From NCBI GenBank assembly GCA_029210085.1, contig JARGPP010000021.1, positions 55,143 through 119,142 of the forward strand: a stretch of 64,000 nucleotides of DNA, in the 5' to 3' direction. Numbering within the stretch: the stretch's first letter is position 1; every line of letters starts with the position of its first letter. Shown in pieces: positions 16,962-26,746 of the stretch. The notes under the pieces were generated by a model, which searched no databases, had not been told where the DNA came from, and was given only the letters and a program-made list of their open reading frames with translations. Position numbers and translations under genes: made by a program. The stretch comes from Legionellaceae bacterium (GTDB taxonomy: Bacteria; Pseudomonadota; Gammaproteobacteria; Legionellales; Legionellaceae).

Positions 16962-18965
16962 GTGGTTTCTTCCGATAAACTTGCTTCAGCCATTCGTTTT
17001 TTAAGTGTTGATGCGGTTCAGGCTGCACAATCAGGACACCCTGGAATGCCTCTTGGAATGGCAGATATTGCGACTGTTCTTTGGACCAAATTTTTAAAAC
17101 ATAATCCTAAAAATCCAGACTGGTTTAATCGTGATAGGTTTGTGTTGTCTAATGGTCATGGTTCAATGCTTTTATATGCGCTATTACATTTGACGGGGTA
17201 TGATTTAACCCTTCAAGATTTAAAGCAATTTAGGCAGCTTCATTCTAAAACGCCGGGACATCCGGAATATCTTGAAACGCCAGGTATTGAAACGACAACA
17301 GGTCCGCTTGGGCAGGGGCTTGCGAATGCCGTGGGTATGGCCGTAGCAGAAAAACAATTGGCAGCACGTTTTAACAAACATGATGCCAACATAATTGACC
17401 ATTTTACTTATGCTTTTGTGGGAGATGGCTGCCTAATGGAGGGTGTTTCCCATGAGGTTTGTTCGCTTGCTGGAACCCTTGGGCTTGGGCGTTTGATTGT
17501 ATTTTATGATGCAAATGGTATTTCTATTGATGGTCATATTGATGCCTGGTTTACAGATAATACCGCGGAACGATTCCGTGCTTATGATTGGCATGTCATT
17601 GAAGCTGTTGACGGGCATGATGAGTTAGCCATTGAACAAGCAATTGAAGCCGCGCGTGCTGAACGTAATCAGCCGAGTGTGATTATTTGCAAGACGGTGA
17701 TTGGCTATGGTTCAGAATCAGCAGGAAGTGAGTCCGTGCATGGTGCACCACTCGGTTTAGATGATATTGCCCAATTGCGTCGTCGTTTAAATTGGTCGTA
17801 TCCACCTTTTGAGATTCCTGAAGCACTTTATGAGGCTTGGTCTTCGGTTGAGTCGGGCAGATGTCAAGAAGATGCATGGCTTAAACAACTTTATGACTAT
17901 GAGTTACATTATCCTGAGGCTTATTATGAGTTGTTGCGTGTTGCAAATGGTGATTTGCCTGATAATTGGTGTGAAAAGACAGATATGTTTATTGAACAGT
18001 GCCGAGCAGGACAAAAAGCACTTGCTACACGTAAAGCATCGCAACAGTGTTTAAACCATTATGCGGCTTATTTACCTGAGCTTTTAGGTGGTTCAGCTGA
18101 TTTAACTGGTTCGAACAATACAGACTGGTCAGGGAGTAAAGCATTATCAAAAACAGTGTGGGATGGCAACTATCTACATTATGGGGTTCGTGAATTTGGT
18201 ATGTCTGCCATGATGAATGGCATGGCGTTGCATGGCGGTGTGATTCCTTATGGTGGGACCTTTTTAGTGTTTTCTGATTATGCGCGAGCGGCGCTTCGAC
18301 TGGCTGCTTTGATGAAAATACGGGTGGTGTTTGTTTATACGCATGACTCAATTGGCTTGGGCGAAGATGGTCCCACTCATCAGCCTATTGAGCAAATAGC
18401 AACGCTTAGGATGATACCAGGTTTAGATGTTTGGCGACCTGCTGATTTGGTAGAGACCGCGGTTGCGTGGCAACAAATTTTATTACGTGCTGCGGGTCCG
18501 TCGTGTATTTTATTATCTCGCCAAACATTGCCTGCATTACCTCATGCAGAAGCTGGTGAGGTGAAGCGTGGTGGATATGTCCTCAAGGATGTTCAAGGTG
18601 TTCCTGATGTTATCTTGCTTGCCACAGGATCTGAAGTGCAATTAGCTTTAAAGGCAGCTGATTTATTATTAGAGGATGGTATTCGGGCCCGGGTTGTTTC
18701 TATGCCGTGTGTCGAGCAATTTTTGAGGCAATCCCGTACTTATCAAGAAGCTGTATTGCCTTCACAGGTTTCACGACGTGTTGCAATTGAAGCGGCTGTT
18801 AGTGACAGTTGGTATCGATTTGTAGGTTCTGAAGGTGCTGTGGTTGGATTGAATACTTTCGGTTTATCAGCGCCTCTTAATGATGTATTTGAAGCACTGA
18901 ATATGACAGTTCAGAGCATTTTAGAAATTGTTCAAGTCTTTTTTTCGGAGAAATGTAAGTCATGA
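16962..18965 (+). CDS. tkt: transketolase
   Basis: Thiamine-diphosphate enzyme of the pentose phosphate pathway that moves two-carbon units between sugar phosphates. The 667-residue protein has the family landmarks: [13 protein letters not shown], the ThDP/Mg motif [12 protein letters not shown]...ANGI, DGHD, and the pyrimidine-domain segments [17 protein letters not shown] and [16 protein letters not shown]. Translation seems to start at GTG 16962, because the nearby ATG at 16951 is out of frame. The stop overlaps the gap start. The order tkt-gap-pgk is the one found in Legionella and other gammaproteobacteria. Confidence 0.96.
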   Translation: MVSSDKLASAIRFLSVDAVQAAQSGHPGMPLGMADIATVLWTKFLKHNPKNPDWFNRDRFVLSNGHGSMLLYALLHLTGYDLTLQDLKQFRQLHSKTPGHPEYLETPGIETTTGPLGQGLANAVGMAVAEKQLAARFNKHDANIIDHFTYAFVGDGCLMEGVSHEVCSLAGTLGLGRLIVFYDANGISIDGHIDAWFTDNTAERFRAYDWHVIEAVDGHDELAIEQAIEAARAERNQPSVIICKTVIGYGSESAGSESVHGAPLGLDDIAQLRRRLNWSYPPFEIPEALYEAWSSVESGRCQEDAWLKQLYDYELHYPEAYYELLRVANGDLPDNWCEKTDMFIEQCRAGQKALATRKASQQCLNHYAAYLPELLGGSADLTGSNNTDWSGSKALSKTVWDGNYLHYGVREFGMSAMMNGMALHGGVIPYGGTFLVFSDYARAALRLAALMKIRVVFVYTHDSIGLGEDGPTHQPIEQIATLRMIPGLDVWRPADLVETAVAWQQILLRAAGPSCILLSRQTLPALPHAEAGEVKRGGYVLKDVQGVPDVILLATGSEVQLALKAADLLLEDGIRARVVSMPCVEQFLRQSRTYQEAVLPSQVSRRVAIEAAVSDSWYRFVGSEGAVVGLNTFGLSAPLNDVFEALNMTVQSILEIVQVFFSEKCKS

Positions 18966-19954
18966 AAAAACGTGTTGCAATTAGTGGGTATGGGCGTATT
19001 GGGCGTTGTGTATTGCGTTCAATTTTTGAATCAAAACGCCAGGATGAGTTTGAGGTTGTTGCAATTAATGACTCATCAGGGGTTCAAAGTACAGCACATT
19101 GTACACGTTATGATTCAACGCATGGCCGCTTTCCTTATGATGTAGTCGTTGAGGGAGAGGAGTTGTTGGTTGATGGGCATCGGATTCAAATCACAGGCTC
19201 ACGTGACCCAAGGGAGCTTCCTTGGAGAGATTTAGAGATTGATTTAGTATTTGAATGTACAGGACATTTTACATCACATGTAGAGGCAGCAAAGCATTTG
19301 GAAGCAGGCGCGAAGAGGGTTTTAATTTCTGCGCCAGGCACTGAGATGGATGCAACAATTGTATATGGTGTGAATCATGAAGTGTTGCAAGCAACCGATA
19401 CAATTGTTTCAGCTGCGTCTTGTACAACGAACTGTCTTGCGCCGGTTGTGAAGCCATTACATGCAGCATTGGGTATTGAGTCAGGCTTATTAAATACAGT
19501 ACATGCTTATACAAAAGATCAATTATTATTGGATGGACATCATTCTGATGCACGCCGTGCACGTGCAGCAGCACATTCAATTATTCCAACCAAGACAGGT
19601 GCGGCAAAAGCGGTTGGGTTGGTTTTACCGGAGCTCGCTGGTAGACTGGACGGATTCGCTATGCGTGTTCCAACGCAAAATGTGTCTGTGATTGATTTGA
19701 CCTTTGTCAGTGAGCGACAAACGACAGTTAATGAAGTAAACGCCGTGATGCTTGATGCAAAGAGTGATGTATTGCACATTAACTCAGAGCCTTTAGTATC
19801 ATGTGATTTTAATCATTATCCAGCTTCAGCTGTTTTTGATGTAACACAAACGAAGGTATTGGGTTCGTTAGTTAAGGTTGTTGCATGGTACGATAATGAA
19901 TGGGGCTTTTCTAATCGAATGCTGGATACAGCATCATATATGATGAATCTTTAA
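18962..19954 (+). CDS. gap: glyceraldehyde-3-phosphate dehydrogenase (GapB/Epd-like)
   Basis: Converts glyceraldehyde 3-phosphate to 1,3-bisphosphoglycerate. Features: [15 protein letters not shown]ossmann start, catalytic [10 protein letters not shown] (Cys in S-C-TTN), active-site His in [10 protein letters not shown], and [13 protein letters not shown] at the end. The segment [23 protein letters not shown] and the context beside tkt and pgk resemble the Epd/GapB branch (erythrose-4-phosphate dehydrogenase), so substrate preference is uncertain. It overlaps tkt by four bases. Confidence 0.92.
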   Translation: MKKRVAISGYGRIGRCVLRSIFESKRQDEFEVVAINDSSGVQSTAHCTRYDSTHGRFPYDVVVEGEELLVDGHRIQITGSRDPRELPWRDLEIDLVFECTGHFTSHVEAAKHLEAGAKRVLISAPGTEMDATIVYGVNHEVLQATDTIVSAASCTTNCLAPVVKPLHAALGIESGLLNTVHAYTKDQLLLDGHHSDARRARAAAHSIIPTKTGAAKAVGLVLPELAGRLDGFAMRVPTQNVSVIDLTFVSERQTTVNEVNAVMLDAKSDVLHINSEPLVSCDFNHYPASAVFDVTQTKVLGSLVKVVAWYDNEWGFSNRMLDTASYMMNL

Positions 19955-19963
19955 GGAATGACC

Positions 19964-21169
19964 ATGAATATGATTAAAATGAGCGATATTGAACTGCGTG
20001 ATAAGCGTGTGTTAATTCGTGAAGATTTTAATGTACCGATTAAAGAAGGTATTATTAATAGCGATCAGCGCCTTCAATCAGGTTTGCCAACGCTGATTGA
20101 AGCATTGCAAGCGGGTGCTTCTGTGATGGTTATGTCTCATCTGGGACGCCCTGAAGAAGGCATTTATGATAAGCGGTTCTCATTAGAGCCGGTGGCTGAT
20201 TATTTGGCTGCGCAATTAGAATATCCGGTTCGTTTTGTAACGGATTATCTCGATGGAGTGGATTGCCAGCCAGGTGAACTTGTGGTGTGTGAGAACGTCC
20301 GATTTAATCATGGTGAGAAAACAAATGATGAAGCACTTGCTCGTCGTTTAGCCGCCCTATGTGATGTATTTGTCATGGACGCATTTGGTACAGCACATCG
20401 AGCACAAGCTTCAACGTGTGGGGTTGCACAATATGCTCCTCTTGCAGTTGCAGGACCGTTGTTGTTACGAGAATTAGATGCCTTGCAGCGTGTATTGCGT
20501 GCGCCAGAAAAGCCTATTGTTGCGATTGTTGGTGGTGGGAAAGTGTCTTCAAAACTGTCGTTATTAAAACAATTAGTCAAGATGGTTGATGTATTGATTC
20601 CAGGTGGTGGCATAGCAAGCACTTTTTTAAAGGCACAAGGTTATGAAGTGGGTGTTTCATTGTGTGAGCATGAATTATTAGATGAAGCAAAAGAAATTCT
20701 TTTACTTGCAGAAAAAGTGGGCTGCGAAATTCCTTTACCATCAGATGTTGTCGTGAGTAAATCGTTTAGTGATACTTGCCCGGCATTTAATAAAACGTTA
20801 ACGCAAGTGGCCAAAGATGACATGATTTTGGACATTGGACCTGAAACAGTTGCGCGTTACCTGGATGTTTTAGATACAGCTAAAACAATTATTTGGAATG
20901 GTCCTGTGGGTGTGTTTGAATTTCCTCAGTTTTCTTATGGTACACGCGCACTTGCCATTGCTATCTCAAAAAGTGATGCGTTTAGTATTGCTGGCGGTGG
21001 AGATACACTTGCCGCGATTGACCAATATGATTTAACGGATCAAATTTCTTATATTTCAACAGGTGGTGGTGCATTCCTTGAGTACTTAGAAGGACAAACT
21101 TTACCGGCTGTTGCTGTTTTAGAAGCGCGTGCGAATAATCCTGATAAAGTGTCTGTTGACCTAGATTAG
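19964..21169 (+). CDS. pgk: phosphoglycerate kinase
   Basis: Transfers the acyl phosphate of 1,3-bisphosphoglycerate to ADP. Typical motifs are seen: [67 protein letters not shown] and the C-terminal [15 protein letters not shown] with [12 protein letters not shown]. Length about 401 residues, slightly above E. coli (387). ATG at 19958 and 19964 are both possible; the second has the AAGG at better distance. Part of tkt-gap-pgk. Confidence 0.96.
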   Translation: MNMIKMSDIELRDKRVLIREDFNVPIKEGIINSDQRLQSGLPTLIEALQAGASVMVMSHLGRPEEGIYDKRFSLEPVADYLAAQLEYPVRFVTDYLDGVDCQPGELVVCENVRFNHGEKTNDEALARRLAALCDVFVMDAFGTAHRAQASTCGVAQYAPLAVAGPLLLRELDALQRVLRAPEKPIVAIVGGGKVSSKLSLLKQLVKMVDVLIPGGGIASTFLKAQGYEVGVSLCEHELLDEAKEILLLAEKVGCEIPLPSDVVVSKSFSDTCPAFNKTLTQVAKDDMILDIGPETVARYLDVLDTAKTIIWNGPVGVFEFPQFSYGTRALAIAISKSDAFSIAGGGDTLAAIDQYDLTDQISYISTGGGAFLEYLEGQTLPAVAVLEARANNPDKVSVDLD

Positions 21170-21181
21170 GTCTCAGAGACA

Positions 21182-21631
21182 GTGAAGATACCAACGCTTT
21201 TACCGTTTGATCATTCATCACTTATTCAGGAAGCGATGCGCTTTGAGTTAGCCGGCAAAACGGCTGTTTCTAAAAATAATTTAACGTATCTTAAAGTTGA
21301 TGATCAAATGATTCATCAACTATTTCCTTTGTTGCCCCAGAATGATTTGCTTCAAAAGCCAGATTATTTTGGGGTAGAGGGAGTTGGTGCTCATATTAGT
21401 CTAATTTATCCCCAAGAGCAGATCCTCATTGAGGAAAGTGATTTAAACCAAGTTTATGATTTTACAATTAAAGGCTTTTGTAAGGCGGTGCTTGGTGCTA
21501 AAACATATTATGTGTTAAGGGTTAAATCGGATGCTTTAGTGGCTTTAAGACAACAATATGGTTTGCCTGAATATTGTTGTTTTCAATCATATGCAGTTGA
21601 TTTTCATATGACGATAGGCGTTGAAATTTAA
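21182..21631 (+). CDS. putative 2H-phosphoesterase-like protein
   Basis: A 149-residue protein with two His-x-Ser/Thr motifs: AHISLIYP near residue 71 and HMTIGV near the C-terminus (about 142). Paired HxT/HxS motifs are the mark of 2H phosphoesterases, which cut cyclic phosphodiesters such as those at RNA ends. The spacing and the final position of the second motif fit a compact single-domain member. It begins with GTG 12 bases after pgk and probably shares the tkt-gap-pgk transcript. The substrate is unknown, and the assignment rests on motifs only. Confidence 0.6.
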   Translation: MKIPTLLPFDHSSLIQEAMRFELAGKTAVSKNNLTYLKVDDQMIHQLFPLLPQNDLLQKPDYFGVEGVGAHISLIYPQEQILIEESDLNQVYDFTIKGFCKAVLGAKTYYVLRVKSDALVALRQQYGLPEYCCFQSYAVDFHMTIGVEI

Positions 21632-22146
21632 AAGCTACCTGCGTATCCACAGTAGGTAATCATGACTTTGTAGGGAATGAGAAAAAGGAACGTGGTTAGG
21701 GTATAGGAGCGGAGTTTTATCTGGGTGAGTCCAAATCCATAATTAACCAAACTGAAAGGTGCGGGTATCAGTCGAAGTAAAGCGACAGATTTCCAGCTTG
21801 GTGACTTGATGTGTTTGATTAAGTGTTGAATAGATGTGTTTTTGCAAGAAGAAAGCCAACTTGTACCTAAATGACGGCTGATTAAAAAAGCGCAGATAGC
21901 GCTAGTTGTGGCGCTCAGTAAACTCAGTAACGTTCCAAAGATAGGGCCAAATAGTGCGCCTCCAGCTAAAACAAAAGGCATGGTGGGTAGGCATAATAGC
22001 CCACTTAAGCAAAAAACCAGCATAAAAAAAATAGGAGCAAGGGCTCCTAAATTTTGAACTTGATGACTTAATTGGGGTATTTTAGCGTGAACAACAAATG
22101 CGAGCCCTATGAAGCTTGCTATCATGAGGATAGATTTTTTTTTCAT
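21628..22146 (-). CDS. VTT/DedA-TMEM64 family membrane protein
   Basis: A 172-residue inner-membrane protein with the VTT (SNARE-associated Golgi, PF09335) signature: LCLPTMPFVLAGGALFGPIFGTLLSLLSATTSAICAFLISRHLG followed by LLRLIPAPFSLVNYGFGLTQI. At least four hydrophobic segments are visible. Relatives act in membrane lipid handling, probably as scramblase/flippase-like proteins. Shorter than usual (about 220), mainly at the C-terminus. Its end overlaps the end of the convergent 2H gene by four bases. Confidence 0.8.
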   Translation of the reverse strand: MKKKSILMIASFIGLAFVVHAKIPQLSHQVQNLGALAPIFFMLVFCLSGLLCLPTMPFVLAGGALFGPIFGTLLSLLSATTSAICAFLISRHLGTSWLSSCKNTSIQHLIKHIKSPSWKSVALLRLIPAPFSLVNYGFGLTQIKLRSYTLTTFLFLIPYKVMITYCGYAGSF

Positions 22147-22175
22147 GAATGTGATGTTTGAGTGAATGGCCAGAA

Positions 22176-22799
22176 CTACGAGTTTATACTAGCATCTTCC
22201 TTTTGAGCGAGCCCTAGTTTTTCTTTGAGTCGTGCAACAGCACTGGGGTCAAAAGTGCGAACGGTTTTGTGTTTGATTGTAACGGGCTTAGTTCGTGAAC
22301 TGGCGGAGGGTTGCTGGGCACTAAAAGCGGGAGCATGTTCTAGTGTTGTATGTGTGTCGCATGGAGTTTGTTTGAGAGGATATTGTTTTTTAGTAGGTGT
22401 TGTACGTGTATTTTTAGCACTCTTCTCTATGCGACGTTTTATTTTTAAAGCAGCGCATTCCGCATCTTCAGTTGAGACTTGTGTGGTGGGTTCACCATCT
22501 AAGTTAATGCGCATTTCACGTGCCTTAAGGCATGCGAGATAATCAATTCTTCGTGTGAAAATGACGACGGCTTCACGCAATTTACTTTTAGAAACCCCCG
22601 CTTTTTTGGCCTCTTCTGCGTACATTAAAATATCGGAAGTGATGCCAATTTTTAGGGGTTGAATACATGTGCTGTTATCAAAAGCTTTTGGAAAGCGTAG
22701 AGCAAGCCAGTTTAAAGCATGATGACGCGCTATTTTTGAGTGATTTTTTTGTTTGTCGTTAATAGCGGCTGTGCGCGGATGCAAGGGTTGGTTCTTCAT
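22176..22799 (-). CDS. ProQ/FinO-family RNA chaperone (RocC-like)
   Basis: A 207-residue RNA-binding protein with a ProQ/FinO domain at about 24-105: ALNWLALRFPKAFDNSTCIQPLKIGITSDILMYAEEA and SKLREAVVIFTRRIDYLACLKAREMRINLDGEP. The C-terminal half is a basic, disordered linker rich in Thr/Lys, ending in DPSAVARLKEKLGLAQK, a tail motif seen in ProQ relatives. In L. pneumophila the family member RocC partners with the sRNA RocR to restrict competence genes; whether this is the orthologue cannot be told here. Single gene, divergent from the promoter at 22861-22888. Confidence 0.88.
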   Translation of the reverse strand: MKNQPLHPRTAAINDKQKNHSKIARHHALNWLALRFPKAFDNSTCIQPLKIGITSDILMYAEEAKKAGVSKSKLREAVVIFTRRIDYLACLKAREMRINLDGEPTTQVSTEDAECAALKIKRRIEKSAKNTRTTPTKKQYPLKQTPCDTHTTLEHAPAFSAQQPSASSRTKPVTIKHKTVRTFDPSAVARLKEKLGLAQKEDASINS

Positions 22800-22860
22800 G
22801 CTGTTTTAACTCTTTCAGATTGGTTTTAGATAAAACGTTTTTGAATTGATAAATCAAGTT

Positions 22861-22888
22861 TTGCAAGTATACGCTGGGTGTATATAAT
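22861..22888 (+). promoter_or_regulatory. sigma70-type promoter
   Basis: TTGCAA at 22861-22866 and a perfect TATAAT at 22883-22888 are separated by 16 bases. It lies 33 bases upstream of the Pmp3-like gene and probably drives that gene with dapB and perhaps mmsA-mmsB. Confidence 0.65.
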
Positions 22889-22920
22889 TACAAGGTGATC
22901 TTTTAACGGAGCAGCTTATT

Positions 22921-23148
22921 ATGAGAAGGATTTTATTTGCATTTTTAGCACTTTTTTTTCCATGGGTTGTGTTTCTTTTAGAAGAAAAGATTGGCCTTGC
23001 TTTCCTGGCCATGGCATTTCAAGTGACCATTATTGGCTGGTTACCCATGACAATACTTGCCTTTAATCATCGTGATAATCTGAGCTTTTTCAAAAAACAA
23101 CAGAAAAAAGCAAAACAAGAATCTGGACCAGCTGAAAAAGCGGAGTAG
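22921..23148 (+). CDS. small YqaE/Pmp3-like membrane peptide
   Basis: A 75-residue protein with two membrane segments (about 3-20 and 26-48: LAFLAMAFQVTIIGWLPMTILAF) and a basic, charged tail (FFKKQQKKAKQESGPAEKAE). The arrangement resembles the Pmp3/YqaE (UPF0057) family of stress-linked membrane peptides, but the match is by pattern only. Its GTG-started neighbour dapB begins eight bases after the stop, so they are co-transcribed. Confidence 0.6.
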   Translation: MRRILFAFLALFFPWVVFLLEEKIGLAFLAMAFQVTIIGWLPMTILAFNHRDNLSFFKKQQKKAKQESGPAEKAE

Positions 23149-23156
23149 GAGTAATT

Positions 23157-23891
23157 GTGTCCCCAATAGGTGTGATTGTAAATGGTGCTGCAGGTAAAAT
23201 GGGGCAGGTTGCATGTGATATGCTGAGAACAGATCCTGCGTTTGAATTGCTCGCAGGGTTAGGGAGAACAGATGATTTAGCGCAGGCTATTATTGACATG
23301 AATGCGCACGTTGTTGTTGATTTAACACGTGCAGACAGTGCGTATAAAAATAGCCGAACGATTATAGAGCAAGGCGCGTGCCCAGTGATTGGTACGAGTG
23401 GGCTATTGGAGCCTGAAATTGAAGTGCTCTCAAAGTTATGTGATGAACAAAAGCTAGGTGGATTAATTGTCCCTAATTTTTCTATTGCAGCAGTGCTTAT
23501 GATGCGTTTTTCAGCGCAGGCAGCGCACTATTTGCCTGATGTTGAAATCATTGAAGCACATCATCCAGGAAAGGCTGAAGCACCTTCTGGAACAGCGATA
23601 AAAACAGCTGATTTAATTGCAAAGGTGCGTCAAGAGTCACCGCTTGTTTCTACAAGCCAAGAGATACTGCCAGGTGCACTAGGCGCTCAGTATCAAGATG
23701 TTCGTATTCATTCATTAAGACTTCCAGGAACACTCGCCGAGCAAAATGTTATGTTTGGGCAGACGGGTGAGACACTAACGATTAGACATCAAACAATGGA
23801 TAGAATTTCATTTATGCCTGGGCTGCGCTTAGCTTGTCAAACAGTGCAGACACTCAATGGATTGGTGTATGGGCTTGATCACATTCTATAA
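23157..23891 (+). CDS. dapB: 4-hydroxy-tetrahydrodipicolinate reductase
   Basis: NAD(P)H-dependent step of the diaminopimelate/lysine pathway. The 244-residue protein has the nucleotide-binding start IGVIVNGAAGKMGQ, the substrate motif EIIEAHHPGKAEAPSGTA (catalytic His and Lys) and HSLRLPGTLAEQNVMFGQTGETLTIRH. Shorter than E. coli DapB (273), as in many bacteria. Start is GTG at 23157. Confidence 0.94.
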   Translation: MSPIGVIVNGAAGKMGQVACDMLRTDPAFELLAGLGRTDDLAQAIIDMNAHVVVDLTRADSAYKNSRTIIEQGACPVIGTSGLLEPEIEVLSKLCDEQKLGGLIVPNFSIAAVLMMRFSAQAAHYLPDVEIIEAHHPGKAEAPSGTAIKTADLIAKVRQESPLVSTSQEILPGALGAQYQDVRIHSLRLPGTLAEQNVMFGQTGETLTIRHQTMDRISFMPGLRLACQTVQTLNGLVYGLDHIL

Positions 23892-23908
23892 TAGGGAGTT
23901 TATTGCGT

Positions 23909-25420
23909 ATGGTTGATGTTATTCCTCACTGTGTTGGGGGTAAGTTCGTTGTGCCTTCAACAGGCCCTTTTCTTTCAGTCAATAATCCTGCTTCTGGGGA
24001 GGTGATTGCGAATATTTCAAGTGCAGATAGCGCTTTATGCAATCAAGCTGTTCATGCTGCAGAACAGGCTTTTCACCTGTGGTCAGAAACACCGGCGATT
24101 AAACGAGCTCAGGTGCTCTTTAAATTTCGTACGTTACTTGAAAAAAATCAAGCTAAACTTGCAATGCTTGTGACACGTGAACAGGGCAAGACAACGGATG
24201 ATGCATTGGGTTCTATTGCACGAGCCATGGAAGTTGTTGAAGTGCATTGTGGTGTGTTAACGGAGCTTCAAGGGCACTTTTCTCAGAACGTTGCGGCATC
24301 GATTGATTGCTGGACCACAAATGAACCCTTAGGTGTTTGTGCGGGCGTTTCGCCGTTTAATTTTCCAGTGATGGTACCAACGTGGATGATGATTCCAGCC
24401 ATTGCTGCAGGCAATACATTTATTTTAAAGCCATCGGAGCAAACGCCATCGGCGGTTAATTATTGGGTTGAGTTATTGATTGAAGCAGGGCTACCTTCTG
24501 GTGTGGTTCAAGTGCTGCATGGAGATAAAACAACGGTTGATCATCTATTAGCACATCCTGGGATTGCAGCATTTACGGCAGTTGCTTCTACGCCTGTTGC
24601 TGAAGCTATCTATGTTGAAGCGACACGTCAGGGCAAAAGAGCGCATACATTTGGAGGTGCAAAAAATCATGCCGTTGTTATGCCTGATGCAAATCTGGAG
24701 CAAACTACACGTGCTTTAATGGGAGCTTCTTTTGGCTCGGCAGGTGAGCGTTGCATGGCTATTTCAGCTGTTGTTGCGGTTGGCAAATCAGTAGCAGATG
24801 GTTTAATTGAACATTTGAAGCCAGCAGTTGAGGCAATTCGCGTTGATGCTGGAGATGTTCCCGGTGTTGAAATGGGACCACTGATTAGTCAACAACATCG
24901 AGAGCGCGTATTACAAGCAGTAACGGAAGGGGTTGAAGCGGGTGCAAAGTTAGTGGTTGATGGAAGAGCTTTTGAGCACCCAAAGTATCCAGATGGTTAT
25001 TTTGTAGGTCCATCTTTATTGGATGAAGTCAGTGAGTCGATGGCACTGTATCAGCGTGAAATTTTTGGGCCAGTTCTGGTGGTGTTACGTGTAGACAATT
25101 TTGAAGAGGCACTTGCATTGGTTAATCGAAATCCATACGGAAATGGAACAGCAATTTTCACACGTTCTGGATATTATGCACGAGAGTATAGTCGGCGGGT
25201 TCAAGTGGGTATGGTTGGGGTTAATATACCCATTCCGGTACCTGTTGCGACGCATCCTTTTGGTGGTTGGAAGCGTTCGGCTTTTGGTGATACAAATATG
25301 CATGGGGCAGAGAGTATTCATTTTTATACACGACGTAAAACAGTGACAGCACGTTGGCCTCAAATGGGAGAGCAAGAAGAGAATACATTTTCTATGCCAA
25401 CACACCAGACAGAGGAGTGA
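23909..25420 (+). CDS. mmsA: methylmalonate-semialdehyde dehydrogenase (acylating)
   Basis: CoA-dependent aldehyde dehydrogenase of valine and thymine breakdown, making propionyl-CoA from methylmalonate semialdehyde. ALDH features: SPFNFPVMVPTWMMIPAIAAGNTFILKPSEQ, GGAKNHAVVMPDA and the catalytic Cys in GSAGERCMAIS, the MMSDH-type GERCMA signature. ATG at 23909 (503 residues) and TTG at 23903 are both possible; AGGGAG lies just upstream of both. Four bases separate it from mmsB. Confidence 0.94.
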   Translation: MVDVIPHCVGGKFVVPSTGPFLSVNNPASGEVIANISSADSALCNQAVHAAEQAFHLWSETPAIKRAQVLFKFRTLLEKNQAKLAMLVTREQGKTTDDALGSIARAMEVVEVHCGVLTELQGHFSQNVAASIDCWTTNEPLGVCAGVSPFNFPVMVPTWMMIPAIAAGNTFILKPSEQTPSAVNYWVELLIEAGLPSGVVQVLHGDKTTVDHLLAHPGIAAFTAVASTPVAEAIYVEATRQGKRAHTFGGAKNHAVVMPDANLEQTTRALMGASFGSAGERCMAISAVVAVGKSVADGLIEHLKPAVEAIRVDAGDVPGVEMGPLISQQHRERVLQAVTEGVEAGAKLVVDGRAFEHPKYPDGYFVGPSLLDEVSESMALYQREIFGPVLVVLRVDNFEEALALVNRNPYGNGTAIFTRSGYYAREYSRRVQVGMVGVNIPIPVPVATHPFGGWKRSAFGDTNMHGAESIHFYTRRKTVTARWPQMGEQEENTFSMPTHQTEE

Positions 25421-25423
25421 CAG

Positions 25424-26320
25424 ATGGCGCATATAGGGTTTATTGGATTGGGTCATATGGGCTTACCTATGGCTGAGTGTTTACTGAAAGCAGGACACGA
25501 AGTCATTGGCTTTGATAATGAGCCGGCCCCTATGCGTGCATTAAAAAATATTGGTGGGCGTGTTGCTTCAAATTTAGAAGAGGTGGCTTTAAAGCAAGAT
25601 ATTTTAATCACAATGCTGCAAACGGGTGAACAAGTTCAAACGGTATGCTGTGGGAAGTCAGGTGCCTTTCAAGTGATGTCACCCGGAACACTTTTTATTG
25701 ATTGCTCGACCATCGATGTTGATTCGGCACGTTTTGTACATGCAGAGGCTGAAAAAGCACAATTATTCTCTGTCGATGCACCTGTTTCAGGTGGGGTTGC
25801 AGGTGCTGTTGATGCACGTTTAACATTTATGGTAGGTGGTTCCACTCAATCTTATGATAAAGCAAAATCGATATTAGCCTGTATGGGGAGACTGGTGATA
25901 CATGCAGGGCCTATTGGAAATGGAGTGGCTGCAAAAATATGTAACAATATGATTTTGGGCGCTTCAATGATTGCTGTTTCAGAGGCATTTCTTTTGGCTG
26001 AAAAACTTGGGTTGTCTGCGGAAAAATTGCAGGAGATTTCGAGCCAAGCATCAGGAAATTGTTGGGTGATGGATACCTATGTCCCTGTTCCTGGTGTTTT
26101 ACCTCATGTGCCGGCTAACCAGAATTATCAAGCGGGATTCACAAGTGCAATGATGCTTAAAGATTTATGTTTGGCAGGAGATGCTGCGGAAGAGACAGGG
26201 CTGAAGGCTGGAGTTGGCGCTTTTGCAAGAGCGTTATATGAGGAGGCCTTTGAGACAATAGGCCATTTAGACTTTTCGGCAATTATACAATTTATTCGTA
26301 GCCAGCAAACAAAGTCATAA
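25424..26320 (+). CDS. mmsB: 3-hydroxyisobutyrate dehydrogenase
   Basis: NAD-dependent beta-hydroxyacid dehydrogenase acting just before MmsA in valine degradation. Family signatures: GFIGLGHMGLPMAECLLKAGHEV, FIDCSTIDVDSAR, DAPVSGGVAGAVDARLTFMVGG and GNGVAAKICNNMILGASM with the catalytic Lys. 298 residues, the normal length. mmsA-mmsB pairing supports the assignment over related tartronate-semialdehyde reductases. Confidence 0.94.
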   Translation: MAHIGFIGLGHMGLPMAECLLKAGHEVIGFDNEPAPMRALKNIGGRVASNLEEVALKQDILITMLQTGEQVQTVCCGKSGAFQVMSPGTLFIDCSTIDVDSARFVHAEAEKAQLFSVDAPVSGGVAGAVDARLTFMVGGSTQSYDKAKSILACMGRLVIHAGPIGNGVAAKICNNMILGASMIAVSEAFLLAEKLGLSAEKLQEISSQASGNCWVMDTYVPVPGVLPHVPANQNYQAGFTSAMMLKDLCLAGDAAEETGLKAGVGAFARALYEEAFETIGHLDFSAIIQFIRSQQTKS

Positions 26321-26406
26321 CAAATAAGGTGTTGTTGATTAATTAAATAACATGGTCTAATGTTAATCATGAGAAGATTAGTTGATATTAATCAGAGGAG
26401 TTTGTT

Positions 26407-26679
26407 ATGACAAAGTTAACTTTATTACCTGCTATCGTATTAGGGGTTGCTTCACTTGGCTTGAGTGCAGGTGCTTTTGCGGAAGCACAAAACCCTGTTA
26501 ATCAAGTGGTTAAAGGAACGCATGAGACTGTTAAGAAAGCGGGTCAAGGAACTATGGAAGCCGTAGATCGCACAGGCAAGGCTACAAATAGTGCTGTTAA
26601 AGGTACTGGCAAAGCGGTTGATGCTGTCGGTCAAGGTACACAAGATACTGTTAAAAGTATGACAGGTGCTGAACAATAA
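26407..26679 (+). CDS. small secreted amphipathic repeat protein
   Basis: A 90-residue protein with a signal peptide (MTKLTLLPAIVLGVASLGLSAGAFA). The mature part is built of short repeats around Gly-Thr/Gly-Lys steps (VKGTHETVKKAGQGTMEAV, GKATNSAVKGTGKAVDAV, GQGTQDTVKS), spaced 9 or 11 residues, giving a lysine-rich amphipathic helix. It looks like LEA-like or apolipoprotein-like envelope peptides. Role unknown. Monocistronic: GAGGAG ribosome-binding site upstream and a strong terminator 22 bases downstream. Confidence 0.75.
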   Translation: MTKLTLLPAIVLGVASLGLSAGAFAEAQNPVNQVVKGTHETVKKAGQGTMEAVDRTGKATNSAVKGTGKAVDAVGQGTQDTVKSMTGAEQ

Positions 26680-26701
26680 AAATTGCTCGGTATTGAATAT
26701 C

Positions 26702-26736
26702 AAACCCTGTATCTAAATTAGATACAGGGTTTTTTT
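26702..26736 (+). terminator. Rho-independent terminator
   Basis: AAACCCTGTATC at 26702-26713 pairs perfectly with GATACAGGGTTT at 26721-26732, ending in an eight-base T-run overlapping the stem. It closes the secreted repeat-protein gene and lies directly upstream of the LOG-family gene. Confidence 0.92.
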
Positions 26737-26746
26737 AAGGTAGAGT

